Shown here in pieces: positions 27,608 to 36,471 of a stretch of DNA of 64,000 nt. The DNA lies in assembly GCA_002483445.1 (NCBI GenBank), contig DLHY01000141.1, positions 1 through 64,000 on the forward strand, given 5' to 3'. Positions within the stretch are counted from its first letter, which is position 1. Every line of letters starts with the position of its first letter. This DNA comes from Blastocatellia bacterium UBA7656 (GTDB lineage: Bacteria; Acidobacteriota; Blastocatellia; UBA7656). A program made the translations under genes and the position numbers. The notes below the pieces were generated by a model. It worked only from the letters and a program-made list of their open reading frames with translations. It was not told the origin of the DNA and searched no databases.

Positions 27608-28597
27608 ATGCGAATCAATTTTACTCGTCACATACGAATCACGCGGCTGGCAGCCCTTGCGCTGATCGCTCTCTTCGTTACGCAACTATTAGAGCCGCGT
27701 TGGGTCGCCGCGAGTGACGACAGTCTCGCGGTAGAGCGACTCTCGATGAACTACGGCAAGGTCTCTTTAGGCTATGGGCAAACGCTAAGGCTCCATTTCA
27801 CTTATGCTGTCGATCCGGCTCGGGTCGAGGAACCGATGCCCGCCATTCGCGCCTTCATGCGGCTCAGGGATATGTCGGGCAATACGATTTATATCTCGAC
27901 GGCGGGCGGCGGAGGTTGGAAAACGATCAATGGCGGTCAGACGTGGGCCTTCGATGTGAATCGAGATGAGCTTGCGCTCACAGGGGATCAGCGCACGGGC
28001 GCGCTGGCGGTTGTGCCGGAGTTGAGGATAGAAGTTCCAGCAGGTATGCGCCCGGATTTTCCTGTCTCGCTGGAGATCACCGACAATCTCACTGGCAAGT
28101 TAGTGTTTCACGACGGAAGGTCTGCCATGCATGTTCATGGCGCGGGAGGAACCTTCAGGCTCACTTTCAACGGGCAGACAACCAGCGTCGCGCGCGGCGA
28201 GACATTGCTGGTCAATATAACCAACCCCCTGCCGCTCACGCTGGCGAATCAATCGGTCGCGGCAATCGACTACATGATCAAAATAAAAGAGGTTGAGGGA
28301 GAATCCAACGGTGAGCGAGCAGGCAGGATCAAACCGGGACAAACCATAGTGGCCAGGTTCAATCGCTATCAATTCCCTGATGCGGGCGATACCGGCACAG
28401 GCCGCCTGAGCCTGAGCGCTGACATTACCTTTAGCCTGCAACTCACGCCCGAACAAATAGCCGCGCTCGGCCAGTTGCCCCTATTTCCGGTCACAATGGA
28501 GCTTGAGGAATTCGCTAACGGCGCGACTCAAACAACGCGCGGCATTCATTCCAGAGGTTCATGGTCGCTGATAGTATCGGATCAGAGCAGATACTGA
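27608..28597 (+). CDS. Exported two-domain protein, paralogue of the gene at 25442
   Basis: Secreted protein (329 aa) whose first 25 residues closely match those of the 25442 product. It again has two copies of the same domain: G-Q-T-L-R-L-H-F with later F-D-V-N-R-D-E-L-A-L-T-G-D-Q-R-T-G, and G-E-T-L-L-V-N-I with later F-N-R-Y-Q-F-P-D-A-G-D-T-G-T-G-R-L. The RTX-like and DUF1559-like inserts of its paralogue are absent. It starts 13 bp after the prepilin-like gene stop, so the three genes 25442-28597 form one operon ended by the hairpin at 28649. Function unknown. Confidence 0.72.
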   Translation: MRINFTRHIRITRLAALALIALFVTQLLEPRWVAASDDSLAVERLSMNYGKVSLGYGQTLRLHFTYAVDPARVEEPMPAIRAFMRLRDMSGNTIYISTAGGGGWKTINGGQTWAFDVNRDELALTGDQRTGALAVVPELRIEVPAGMRPDFPVSLEITDNLTGKLVFHDGRSAMHVHGAGGTFRLTFNGQTTSVARGETLLVNITNPLPLTLANQSVAAIDYMIKIKEVEGESNGERAGRIKPGQTIVARFNRYQFPDAGDTGTGRLSLSADITFSLQLTPEQIAALGQLPLFPVTMELEEFANGATQTTRGIHSRGSWSLIVSDQSRY

Positions 28598-28648
28598 GTT
28601 TTCCGCTTCGCCCGTGATCGCAGCGATCACCGAGTCGAACATAAGCAC

Positions 28649-28679
28649 AGGAGTCGTCAAACCATGTTTGACGACTCCT
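28649..28679 (+). terminator. Terminator of the three-gene surface operon
   Basis: A perfect 14-bp stem (28649-28662 with 28666-28679), a three-base loop, then TGATAATT. It lies 52 bp past the stop of the preceding gene. Confidence 0.8.
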
Positions 28680-28727
28680 TGATAATTGCGCGCCTCTTCA
28701 GGCCGCATAAAAGCCTCGTCAATTCGG

Positions 28728-28766
28728 TGTGAAGTTTTTCACACCGTCTGAGCGAACAACTTCGCA
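28728..28766 (+). promoter_or_regulatory. Two Crp-type operators, centres 23 bp apart
   Basis: A perfect TGTGA-N6-TCACA at 28728-28743 and a weaker AGCGA-N6-TCGCA at 28751-28766. The arrangement and even the bases between the sites resemble 25324-25362. They stand 81-119 bp before the exported-protein gene at 28847, so both promoters likely answer to the same regulator. Confidence 0.7.
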
Positions 28767-28846
28767 GCCGGAAATCCGTCATTCGATCATCCTTACACTG
28801 TCGGACTGAGAGAGACCGATTCAATTCTGATTAAGGGGTACGAATC

Positions 28847-29413
28847 ATGAAAAACACGATAAAGAAACTTGCAGCGTCGGCTAAAGCTATGACACTGACG
28901 CTGATTCTGGTCGCAGCAAGTTCGGCTGCGGCTCTGGCTCAGGACGACAAAGCGTGGACGACCATAGGTTCTGTCGGCGCGGTCGATGAAAGCGGGCAGA
29001 TGGTTTTCACCGACAACATCGCTTATCTGGACAGCGACTCGGCAGTCATCCGTTATAACGTCGTCGCCGTAGACGGATTGTTCAACGACGGCCTGCCAGC
29101 AGCTTTCCCTCGCATGACGGTGCGATTCCGCGACAATGGAAGCAATAATCGCGTCATCGTGCGGCTCAAGCGAGCGCCCATCGAGGGAGGAAACTCCACG
29201 ACCTTGTTGAAGCTCGATAGCAATGACTACGCGGGGTCTTCTTCCTTTCAGACCCAATCCGTCACCGCGTGCGGCGACGATGCCTTCAGCTTCGACTTCG
29301 CCAACTATGCCTACTACATCGAGGTGACGATGAGCAGAACGGCTTTGCCGGTCACTCCGGGGCTGGCTTCTATCAAAATCGACCTGAGCGGTAACTGCAT
29401 CGCTCTGCCCTGA
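28847..29413 (+). CDS. Small exported protein of unknown function
   Basis: Secreted protein (188 aa) with a long signal peptide cut after A-L-A-Q. The mature part is predicted all-beta, with V-R-F-R-D-N-G-S-N-N-R-V-I-V-R-L-K, a pair of cysteines (T-A-C-G-D-D and G-N-C-I) and a final S-I-K-I-D-L-S-G-N. No family recognised. It is first after the second Crp-type operator pair and is followed by an imperfect hairpin, so it is probably transcribed alone or with partial read-through into the protease-like gene. AAGGGG precedes the ATG. Confidence 0.75.
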   Translation: MKNTIKKLAASAKAMTLTLILVAASSAAALAQDDKAWTTIGSVGAVDESGQMVFTDNIAYLDSDSAVIRYNVVAVDGLFNDGLPAAFPRMTVRFRDNGSNNRVIVRLKRAPIEGGNSTTLLKLDSNDYAGSSSFQTQSVTACGDDAFSFDFANYAYYIEVTMSRTALPVTPGLASIKIDLSGNCIALP

Positions 29414-29429
29414 TGACGCGACGAATCGA

Positions 29430-29474
29430 GATGGTTCGCGCTGGCTCTTCTCAACATAGCGAGCGTGAACCATC
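29430..29474 (+). terminator. Imperfect hairpin after the small exported protein gene
   Basis: A 16-bp stem with two mismatches (29430-29445 with 29459-29474). There is no T-run, so it may be a processing or attenuation structure rather than a full terminator. Confidence 0.45.
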
Positions 29475-29504
29475 TAACAACACATAAACAAAAGGAGAAG
29501 AATT

Positions 29505-31550
29505 ATGCGGCTGATCAATAATCGAAAGAGGAAAGTTTTGAACGCTGTTATCGCAGCACTGTTCGCGCTGCTGACTCTTGCAGGGCCTTACATCAACAAC
29601 GTAACCATCAACGCTTATCAGGAAAATCCGTCAACCGGCGAATTCAACGGCGAATCGCTCCCGGCATTGCGCGAGGCGGTGCGGCTCTCGTGGGACAATC
29701 AGCCCGCGTCCGATGCGGTCACGGTCGGCAAGGCTTCGCGCGTTTTGCTGCGCGTTGCGAACCTGACATCCGAACCCCTGAGAGTCGAACTCAGATTGAC
29801 CGCCGATAACGGCGGACAGCAAATCGGCAGGCAGAGTCTCGGTGAAATCAATCTCGACTCTTCGGCCACCGAAGCGATTCCGGTCGATCTTCGAAAGTTC
29901 GGCCTGAAGCTGAAAGGCATGAAATACTCCGGCCAGATGCAGGCTACGGCGCGCGCTTTCCTCAAGGGCGAGACGAACTATCGCCAGACCGATTCGCCTG
30001 CCCTTTACTTCCATCCTGCAAACTCCACCGCCAGCTTGCTTTCATTCTATGGCGAACAGGCGCTCGTGGAGCGATTCAACAGCGGCGATTTCAGCGGTCA
30101 GATCAGTCGCGCAGAGATCGAACCCGATGGAGTGATAACTTCGCGCGTCGTCTACGGCGGCAGCGGCAGCACAGACACTCGAATCTATGATGAGCCTGAC
30201 GAAGTGCCAGCGCCGGAAGAACTCGCTCAGGAGTCTTCGCGAAGAAACTCCAGCGACCCGACTTCCGCTCAATTAAGTCCGGCAGCCGTCCACTCCTACA
30301 AGACATACATCAAGTTTCAAATCCGCACCGTCGACTCAGGCATCGAGATTCCCGATGGAGCTAATGCTGGTGGAACTGAAGATCATTATCTGGGCGCGAA
30401 CGACGACATCAGCGTGATCGCTCGCGGTGTGCGGGTGAAGGTTTCGCGCGGGGCGTGGGAGCAGACATTCAACGCTGACCCGACAGACGGAAGTTTCAAC
30501 TGGTCGCATACCGAGACGAGCGGCTTCAATATGCGCATCTACGGCTATGCTACGGACTCGGCTGACAACTATATTCGGATTCACAACTCGCCGAACGATT
30601 TTTCAAGCTACCCCGGACAGACATACTCGATTCTCTGCACCAACCTCTCGCCGACTTCGGGCGGGAGCAACACCTACCACGTCGGCTCTTATGACTCGAA
30701 GTGGACGGCGATGGCGACGCTCGCTTTCGGGCTGTATCGCTATCACGACGGGTTGAGCGACAAGGCGTTTCACGTCGGGATCGATAACACTCAGGCCGCT
30801 GGCGCGTCAGCCCACTACGGGCAATCGAACTCCAACATCACCGATGGGCGTCACTATATCAAACTCGGCAACGGAAACGTCGACAGCGATGGCGATCCCA
30901 GCACGCCTTCGACGAAGTTCAAATTCATCGTCACCCACGAGCTTGGACACGCCATTGCCGCCATCTACTATGGCGATCACGATGACGCCGACGACGGCTC
31001 GGAGCCGAATGTAAACCTGAACAACTTCATTCTTCCCGACGCGTGCTTCGACCTCAATGTTCCCGTCGGCGGTTACTCGATTGCGACAAAGGAGTGGAAC
31101 TCGGTCGGCTTCCGCGAAGGGTTCGCCCATTTCATCTCCGCCAAGATATGGAACAACAAGGAGACTGAAGGGACTTTCACCTGGTTCGCGCAGGCGCACG
31201 ATCTGGAGCGATACAATTTCGGAGCCTCCAACAATTCGGGTGGCCGATTGGAGAACCAGTGCTGTGTTGGCGGAGGCTGCGCGGAAGTGTGGGCAGGCGC
31301 GGGGACGAATGAGGACTGGGTGCGTTTTTTGTGGGACTGGTACACGAACACTTCTAACTCATGCCCGGATCGTCCGACTAAACTCGATATGCTCAAACTC
31401 TACCGTCAGACCAGATTGAACGGCGGGCTGACGTTTGATAACTACTTCGAGAAGATGCAGGCTGCGGCTGATGATCTCACTCATCTGGATGACTGCCTGA
31501 GAACTGATCGCTTCAATTTCTATGCCGATCACAACGGCATCAACAACTGA
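29505..31550 (+). CDS. Exported zincin-type metalloprotease-like protein
   Basis: Secreted protein (681 aa). An N-terminal membrane/signal helix (about residues 10-30) is followed by a beta-rich region (about 45-170) and a linker. Then comes a region with the zinc motif H-E-L-G-H (in V-T-H-E-L-G-H-A-I-A-A), followed about 70 residues later by R-E-G-F-A-H-F. That Glu can serve as third ligand, as in gluzincins. Asp-rich loops near H-D-D-A-D-D-G and D-S-D-G-D may bind calcium. Several Cys pairs near the end (Q-C-C-V-G-G-G-C) suggest disulfides. AAAGGAGAAG precedes the ATG. Substrate unknown. Confidence 0.75.
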   Translation: MRLINNRKRKVLNAVIAALFALLTLAGPYINNVTINAYQENPSTGEFNGESLPALREAVRLSWDNQPASDAVTVGKASRVLLRVANLTSEPLRVELRLTADNGGQQIGRQSLGEINLDSSATEAIPVDLRKFGLKLKGMKYSGQMQATARAFLKGETNYRQTDSPALYFHPANSTASLLSFYGEQALVERFNSGDFSGQISRAEIEPDGVITSRVVYGGSGSTDTRIYDEPDEVPAPEELAQESSRRNSSDPTSAQLSPAAVHSYKTYIKFQIRTVDSGIEIPDGANAGGTEDHYLGANDDISVIARGVRVKVSRGAWEQTFNADPTDGSFNWSHTETSGFNMRIYGYATDSADNYIRIHNSPNDFSSYPGQTYSILCTNLSPTSGGSNTYHVGSYDSKWTAMATLAFGLYRYHDGLSDKAFHVGIDNTQAAGASAHYGQSNSNITDGRHYIKLGNGNVDSDGDPSTPSTKFKFIVTHELGHAIAAIYYGDHDDADDGSEPNVNLNNFILPDACFDLNVPVGGYSIATKEWNSVGFREGFAHFISAKIWNNKETEGTFTWFAQAHDLERYNFGASNNSGGRLENQCCVGGGCAEVWAGAGTNEDWVRFLWDWYTNTSNSCPDRPTKLDMLKLYRQTRLNGGLTFDNYFEKMQAAADDLTHLDDCLRTDRFNFYADHNGINN

Positions 31551-31563
31551 CAGACGATCTATT

Positions 31564-31597
31564 GTGCGGGTGCCACGGATTGCCGTGGCATCCGCAC
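31564..31597 (+). terminator. 15-bp hairpin between the metalloprotease and beta-helix genes
   Basis: Stem 31564-31578 with 31583-31597 (one G-T mismatch), a four-base loop and a short T-run. It is placed 14 bp after the protease stop and 25 bp before the next start, so it may terminate or attenuate read-through. Confidence 0.6.
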
Positions 31598-31621
31598 TTT
31601 GTGATGATAAATGAGGAGATT

Positions 31622-32743
31622 ATGACTTCGATCAATGATTACACACGAAAAATTTTAGCTTTGGCCCTTGCCGCATTATTCGCGCTCGCAGGAGCGTTGA
31701 ACACTCGCGCCAAAACGAATAAAGCCATCCCTCAATCGCGCGATCTTCCCATCTCAAGCGGCGATTGTCAGACCGAGAAGTTCGCGCTCTTCGAAGGGCC
31801 GGACATCGGCGACATCACCGGAGCAGATAACGGCTGTGTGGATGTCATCAACGCTATTCGAGCAGCCATTCAGAACGGGCAGAAGCCTCTCACCAGCCGT
31901 CACCTCTATTATCTGAGCGAACTGGCTCCGTTCCTGGGCAAAAACTACAACAAGCTGCCATGCTTTCTGAAAGCTGTAAAAGGCACGGAGTTCGGCGCGG
32001 CAACGCTTGTGATCGATGAGCCGGTCACGCTCTCCGAACCATTAGTGATTCCGTCACGGTACACGCTGGCAGGCACAGGCATCGATGGAGAAGGCGCGCT
32101 CAGATTCACGGGCCTTGCCGATGGCGTGGCGGCTGTTCGCTTCGACAATCAGGCTACTAACATCACGATCCGCGATATTTCCATCGGTCGTCTCAATGGC
32201 GGAGTGAATGTCGGAATCGATGTGTCGCGCGCCAACAAGGTGTTCATTCGAGATGTGATTGTGACAGGGTTTTTCGCAGGCATCTACGGCAGCCGTCCGG
32301 GAACGAGCGCGATCTCGGTTTACATAGACCGCGCGAGCGTATTCGGAAACGACTACAACATCGTGATGCATCAGAACGCTTTTCACTGGCGAATTCGCGA
32401 CTCGATCCTCAATCAGGCCCGTTGCGTGGGACTGCGGATATTCGGCTCCGAGGACGACCCTGTGCCGCCTGCCAATGGGCAGCCTGCGTGGGGCAATGAT
32501 TATCTGATCTCAGGTTGCAGGTTCGAGAGTTGTGGCAGCATAGGCGCGCTCATCGGCGCTGACACGGCGATGCTCGTCGGCAATCGCTTCGAGCAAAATG
32601 GAGGAGTGGGCGGAGTCGGCATTCGAATACTGGCGACGGCCTCTCACACAAGGCTCATCTCGAATTACCTGTCGGCTAATACCATAAGCATCCAGCCGGG
32701 AGCGCAGGACACGCAGAGTTGGGAAAACATACTCGTGGATTGA
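31622..32743 (+). CDS. Exported right-handed beta-helix protein
   Basis: Secreted protein (373 aa from the ATG at 31622, with GAGGAG upstream and a signal peptide ending L-N-T-R-A). The central and C-terminal parts show parallel beta-helix rungs (N-I-T-I-R-D-I-S-I, K-V-F-I-R-D-V-I-V-T-G-F, W-R-I-R-D-S-I-L-N, Y-L-I-S-G-C-R-F-E-S-C, A-M-L-V-G-N-R-F-E-Q-N-G, T-R-L-I-S-N-Y-L) as in NosD, pectate lyase-like and phage tail-spike folds. No catalytic site is evident, so binding or polysaccharide-directed activity is only a guess. Last gene of the surface-protein series. Confidence 0.8.
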   Translation: MTSINDYTRKILALALAALFALAGALNTRAKTNKAIPQSRDLPISSGDCQTEKFALFEGPDIGDITGADNGCVDVINAIRAAIQNGQKPLTSRHLYYLSELAPFLGKNYNKLPCFLKAVKGTEFGAATLVIDEPVTLSEPLVIPSRYTLAGTGIDGEGALRFTGLADGVAAVRFDNQATNITIRDISIGRLNGGVNVGIDVSRANKVFIRDVIVTGFFAGIYGSRPGTSAISVYIDRASVFGNDYNIVMHQNAFHWRIRDSILNQARCVGLRIFGSEDDPVPPANGQPAWGNDYLISGCRFESCGSIGALIGADTAMLVGNRFEQNGGVGGVGIRILATASHTRLISNYLSANTISIQPGAQDTQSWENILVD

Positions 32744-32773
32744 CGGCTTATGAAATCACGCGATTGGGCTTGT

Positions 32774-32807
32774 CGCTGAGAGGGAACCGCGCGGTTCCCT
32801 CTCAGCG
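32774..32807. terminator. Perfect 34-bp palindrome, bidirectional terminator
   Basis: 17-bp arms with no loop bases left over, followed by ATTTT on the plus strand. It lies between the convergent beta-helix gene (ends 32743) and M16 peptidase gene (ends 32812). Confidence 0.85.
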
Positions 32808-32811
32808 ATTT

Positions 32812-34209
32812 TCAGAATCCCGGCTGGCTGATCTGTTTCGCGTCGATCTTCGAAGCGTACTTTTTGGCCAGCGTTTGAATCTGTTCGGCCTTGCCTACAA
32901 GTACGAAGACCAGATTATCGAGCGGGAAGTATTGACGGATGACCCGGCGCGCATCATCGAGCGTCATCGCGTCTATCCGGGCGTAATAGCTGTTGACCTC
33001 TCGTTCATCCAGCCCGTAAAACTCAAGCTCCGAGATGAGCGCGGCCAACTGATCAGACGTTTCGATGTCGGGCGGAAACTGGCCTTTGATGTAATTCTTC
33101 GCCGATTTCAACTCAGCTTCCGTGATGCCTTTTTCATGAAGTCGGCGGAGAATATCCAACGCCATATCGATGGCTCGCTCGGTCGTTTCATTTCTCGTGT
33201 AGGTGGAGATGGCGAACGGCCCGCGCGCCTTTCTCTCGTTAAAGGATGACCGCGCGCCGTAGGTCAATCCGGTTTTGATCCGAAGCTCTGAGTTGAGCAT
33301 AGAAGTGAATCGCCCGCCGAACAGAGTATTGACCAGATCGATATAAACTCGATCCGGGTTCGTGCGCGCTATTCCGAGATTGCCAATTTGAAAAAATGTC
33401 TGCGTCGAGTCGGGCTTATCGACGAGCAACAACTTCTTCCCCTGAAAAGCCACAGGGTCGGGAACGCTGATCGAAGGAGATGGCTTCGCCGTCCACGCGC
33501 CGAATCTGTCAGCAAGCGCGCGTTCCATCTCCGCCGTGTTGAAGTCTCCCGCGACAGCCATGATCGTATTCGAGGGGGTGTAAAAGTTTTGATAGAACTT
33601 CTGAACGTCGTCGCGAGTGATTGCGGCAAGCGAGCGTTCATCGCCTCCAGTCGGGCGCGCGTAAGGATGATCGCCGTAAAGATACGCGCTGAAGTATTGC
33701 CCGATGACGGCCTGAGCCTGATCCTTCGCGGCCTTTACTCCATCGATTCGCTGGGCCAGCATCTTTTTGACTTCCTCTTCGGGAAAAGCGGGGCCGAGCA
33801 GAATGTCTGACGTAAGCTCAAGCCCTTTCGTGATGTCTTTCTTCATAAACTCAGCCGAACCTGCGGTGTAGTCGAAAGTGGACGAAGCTGCAAACTGCCC
33901 GCCTATGAAATCAAGCTCCGCAGAAACCTGATCCGCCGTGCGCGTCCGTGTGCCTTTGCGAAGTAGCGCCGCCGCAAGCGATGAGACGCCTTCCCTGCCT
34001 TGCGGGTCAGCGACCGACCCGGCGCGAATGATGAAGCTGAAGCTCACGATGGGGACTTCCTTGTTTTCCATCAGCAGAACGGTCATTCCGTTTTTGAGCT
34101 TGACCTTTTTATAAGGCGGGAGCTTCAGTCCGCCGTCCGCAGCGCGCGAAGCGGGAACGGTTGACGCCAGAAACAGGATGACAAGCAAGAGTGTGGATAT
34201 TTTTTTCAT
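32812..34209 (-). CDS. M16 family peptidase, subunit lacking the zinc motif
   Basis: Exported insulinase/pitrilysin-type protein (465 aa) with signal peptide. It has the two-half M16 fold (L-K-N-G-M-T-V-L-L-M-E-N, later G-D-F-N-T-A-E-M and L-F-G-G-R-F-T-S-M-L-N-S-E-L-R). Where active members have H-x-x-E-H it reads E-G-V-S-S-L-A-A-A-L, so it is the inactive partner of a heterodimer. It follows the active gene by 12 bp with AGGAGG before the ATG. The usual R-x-x-x-G-x-x-Y motif is present as R-I-K-T-G-L-T-Y. Confidence 0.9.
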   Translation of the reverse strand: MKKISTLLLVILFLASTVPASRAADGGLKLPPYKKVKLKNGMTVLLMENKEVPIVSFSFIIRAGSVADPQGREGVSSLAAALLRKGTRTRTADQVSAELDFIGGQFAASSTFDYTAGSAEFMKKDITKGLELTSDILLGPAFPEEEVKKMLAQRIDGVKAAKDQAQAVIGQYFSAYLYGDHPYARPTGGDERSLAAITRDDVQKFYQNFYTPSNTIMAVAGDFNTAEMERALADRFGAWTAKPSPSISVPDPVAFQGKKLLLVDKPDSTQTFFQIGNLGIARTNPDRVYIDLVNTLFGGRFTSMLNSELRIKTGLTYGARSSFNERKARGPFAISTYTRNETTERAIDMALDILRRLHEKGITEAELKSAKNYIKGQFPPDIETSDQLAALISELEFYGLDEREVNSYYARIDAMTLDDARRVIRQYFPLDNLVFVLVGKAEQIQTLAKKYASKIDAKQISQPGF

Positions 34210-34221
34210 GGTCTGTTCCTC

Positions 34222-35544
34222 CTACTTTTCCTGCTCCGGTTTTTCCGGGATCAGGGTGGCGACCGTTCGGTTGCGGTCAGTGAAGTATTTCTGCGCCACG
34301 CGCTGCAAGTCGGCTTTGGTCACGCGGCTGTAATCCTCAGCGGCTGTAAACAGTTTGCGATAATCTCCGATGTAGACTTCGTAGCTGCCCAGCAGATTGG
34401 CGCGATTGCTGATCGTGCGAACTTGTCGATAGAAATTGGCGAGCAGAATATTTTTCGCTTTCTCCATCTCCTGATCCGTCACGCCCTGGGTCTTCACGCG
34501 GTCGAATTCTTCATAGATCGCCTGCTCCAGTTTTTCCGGAGCGACCCCGACTTTAGGCTGGGTCGTCACTCTGAACAACGACGGGTCGAGGCTAAGTCCC
34601 GATCCGCCGTTTACGAAGAGCGCGATCTGATCCTTATCGACGAGCCGCTGGTACATGCGCGAACTCTGGCCCGCGAAGAGGATCGTTTCAAGAACCTGAA
34701 GCGCGTAGTAATCCGGGTTGGCCGATTCGGGCGTGTGATAGCCGATCATCAGAATGGGAAGTTGAGCGAATTTTCTTACCGTCACTCTTTTCTCGCCCAA
34801 CTGCTCAGGCTCGCGGGTCGTCACCGGAGGAGGCGGCGCGTGCGACCCGATAGGCTCGATGTATTTTTGAGCGAGTCGGAAAATCTCTTCAGCGGTTATG
34901 TCGCCGACTACGACCATCGTGGCGTTCGAGGGAGAGTATCCCATCTCGAAATGTCGACGTAGGTCTTCCAGCTTCCAGTTTTCGATATCGACCATCCATC
35001 CAACTACAGGCCACTGATAAGGATGAGCGTTGAAAGCTGTTGCGTTGAGTTGCTCGTAGAGTATGCCGAAGTTGTTGCTATCGACCGACGTTCGGCGTTC
35101 GCTTGCCACTACGCCGCGTTCGGATTCTATGACCTGCGGGTCGAAACTCAGATCGCGAATGCGGTCAGCTTCGAGATCGAATATCAATTCGAGCGCAGAC
35201 CGCGGGAACCAGTCCTGATAAACGGTCAGGTCGTTGTTGGTATAAGCGTTGTTGCTTCCGCCCGCATCTTCCATCGTGCGGTCGAACAGGCCGGGGCCGT
35301 ATTTTTTCGCGCCGTTGAACATCATGTGTTCGAAGAAGTGAGAAAGCCCTGTAGTTCCGGGCCGCTCGTTGCGCGAGCCTATGCGATAGAAGATGTAGAG
35401 CGCGACGTTCGGGATCGAATGATCTTCCTGAACGAGCACCTTCATCCCGTTTTTGAGCGTCGTCGTTTTCACGTCGAACGTCTGCGCCTCGGCGATGAAA
35501 GACAACAAGGCGACGAGCGCGACGGCCTTTATCGATGATTTCAT
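34222..35544 (-). CDS. M16 family zinc peptidase, active subunit
   Basis: Exported zinc metallopeptidase (440 aa). The inverted zinc motif H-F-F-E-H is present in G-L-S-H-F-F-E-H-M-M-F-N-G, with the third ligand Glu downstream in E-S-E-R-G-V-V-A-S-E-R-R. A signal peptide precedes. With the next gene it forms the usual M16B active/inactive pair, which acts as a clam-shell peptide-degrading heterodimer in the periplasm. Confidence 0.92.
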   Translation of the reverse strand: MKSSIKAVALVALLSFIAEAQTFDVKTTTLKNGMKVLVQEDHSIPNVALYIFYRIGSRNERPGTTGLSHFFEHMMFNGAKKYGPGLFDRTMEDAGGSNNAYTNNDLTVYQDWFPRSALELIFDLEADRIRDLSFDPQVIESERGVVASERRTSVDSNNFGILYEQLNATAFNAHPYQWPVVGWMVDIENWKLEDLRRHFEMGYSPSNATMVVVGDITAEEIFRLAQKYIEPIGSHAPPPPVTTREPEQLGEKRVTVRKFAQLPILMIGYHTPESANPDYYALQVLETILFAGQSSRMYQRLVDKDQIALFVNGGSGLSLDPSLFRVTTQPKVGVAPEKLEQAIYEEFDRVKTQGVTDQEMEKAKNILLANFYRQVRTISNRANLLGSYEVYIGDYRKLFTAAEDYSRVTKADLQRVAQKYFTDRNRTVATLIPEKPEQEK

Positions 35545-35705
35545 GATTACCCCCGTTGGCAGAATTCCTTTGTCGAAGATGCCGGATGAAAAATCCTAGC
35601 CGATGCAAGTTGCGTCAGCAAGGAAATGAATGGGGAAACGTGATAGAATCGCAATCGAATAAAAAGCCGCGGGCCGACGGCCTGCGCCGCTGATGGAGAA
35701 CGGAT

Positions 35706-36338
35706 ATGGCTCACGAGATAAAAGTCGAACAGGAGATCACCTCTTCACCTCCCGCGAAAATAAGTTATGAAGAATTCCTCGCCCAATCAGACGAGGACAC
35801 TTATGCCGAATGGGTTGACGGGGAGGTGATCGAAATGAGTCCGGCATCAGACAAACATCAGGACGTAGTAGGTTTTCTTGGGCCATTGTTTCGATTCTGG
35901 GTAGAAGCGCATGATCTTGGAGTCGTGCGTCTGGCACCGTTTCAAATGAAAACAGGGCCCGGATTGCCGGGACGCGAGCCGGATATATTATTTTTATCCA
36001 AAGAGAATCTTTCGCGATTGAAGAAAGCTTATCTTGATGGCCCCGCCGATCTGGTCATCGAAGTCATCAGCCCTGAAAGTCGCTCTCGTGATCGCGGCGA
36101 TAAATTCTACGAGTACGAACAGGGCGGCGTGCGCGAATACTGGCTCATCGACCCCATCCGTCGTCAGGGAGAGTTTTATCAACTCGAAGAAGATGGAATC
36201 TATCGCCTCACTGCGGCTGATTCACAGGGCCTCTATCGCAGCCGCGTGCTTGAGGGATTGTGGCTCAGAGTCGAATGGCTCTGGCAGGAGCCTATGCCGC
36301 GGCTCATGGATGTACTCAAAGAGTGGGGTCTTGTTTAA
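35706..36338 (+). CDS. Uma2 family (DUF820) putative nuclease
   Basis: Uma2 protein (210 aa). Pattern: A-E-W-V-D-G-E-V-I-E-M near the N-terminus, R-E-P-D-I-L-F-L, D-L-V-I-E-V-I-S-P-E-S and V-R-E-Y-W-L-I-D-P. All conserved parts of the restriction-endonuclease-like core are present, unlike the copy at 14368. GGAGAACGG precedes the ATG. Single gene between the M16 pair and atpD; function unproven. Confidence 0.88.
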   Translation: MAHEIKVEQEITSSPPAKISYEEFLAQSDEDTYAEWVDGEVIEMSPASDKHQDVVGFLGPLFRFWVEAHDLGVVRLAPFQMKTGPGLPGREPDILFLSKENLSRLKKAYLDGPADLVIEVISPESRSRDRGDKFYEYEQGGVREYWLIDPIRRQGEFYQLEEDGIYRLTAADSQGLYRSRVLEGLWLRVEWLWQEPMPRLMDVLKEWGLV

Positions 36339-36471
36339 TCCTTCCTCTTCGTTAAACTCTCTATAAAATCGGGCGCAAAAACGGTTGGCAAATACTTCGT
36401 CGCGCATGGTATTTTTGTGGACTTTAATTCATAAGTTCCGAGCGAATAAAGGCAATCAAGGAGAACGGTTG

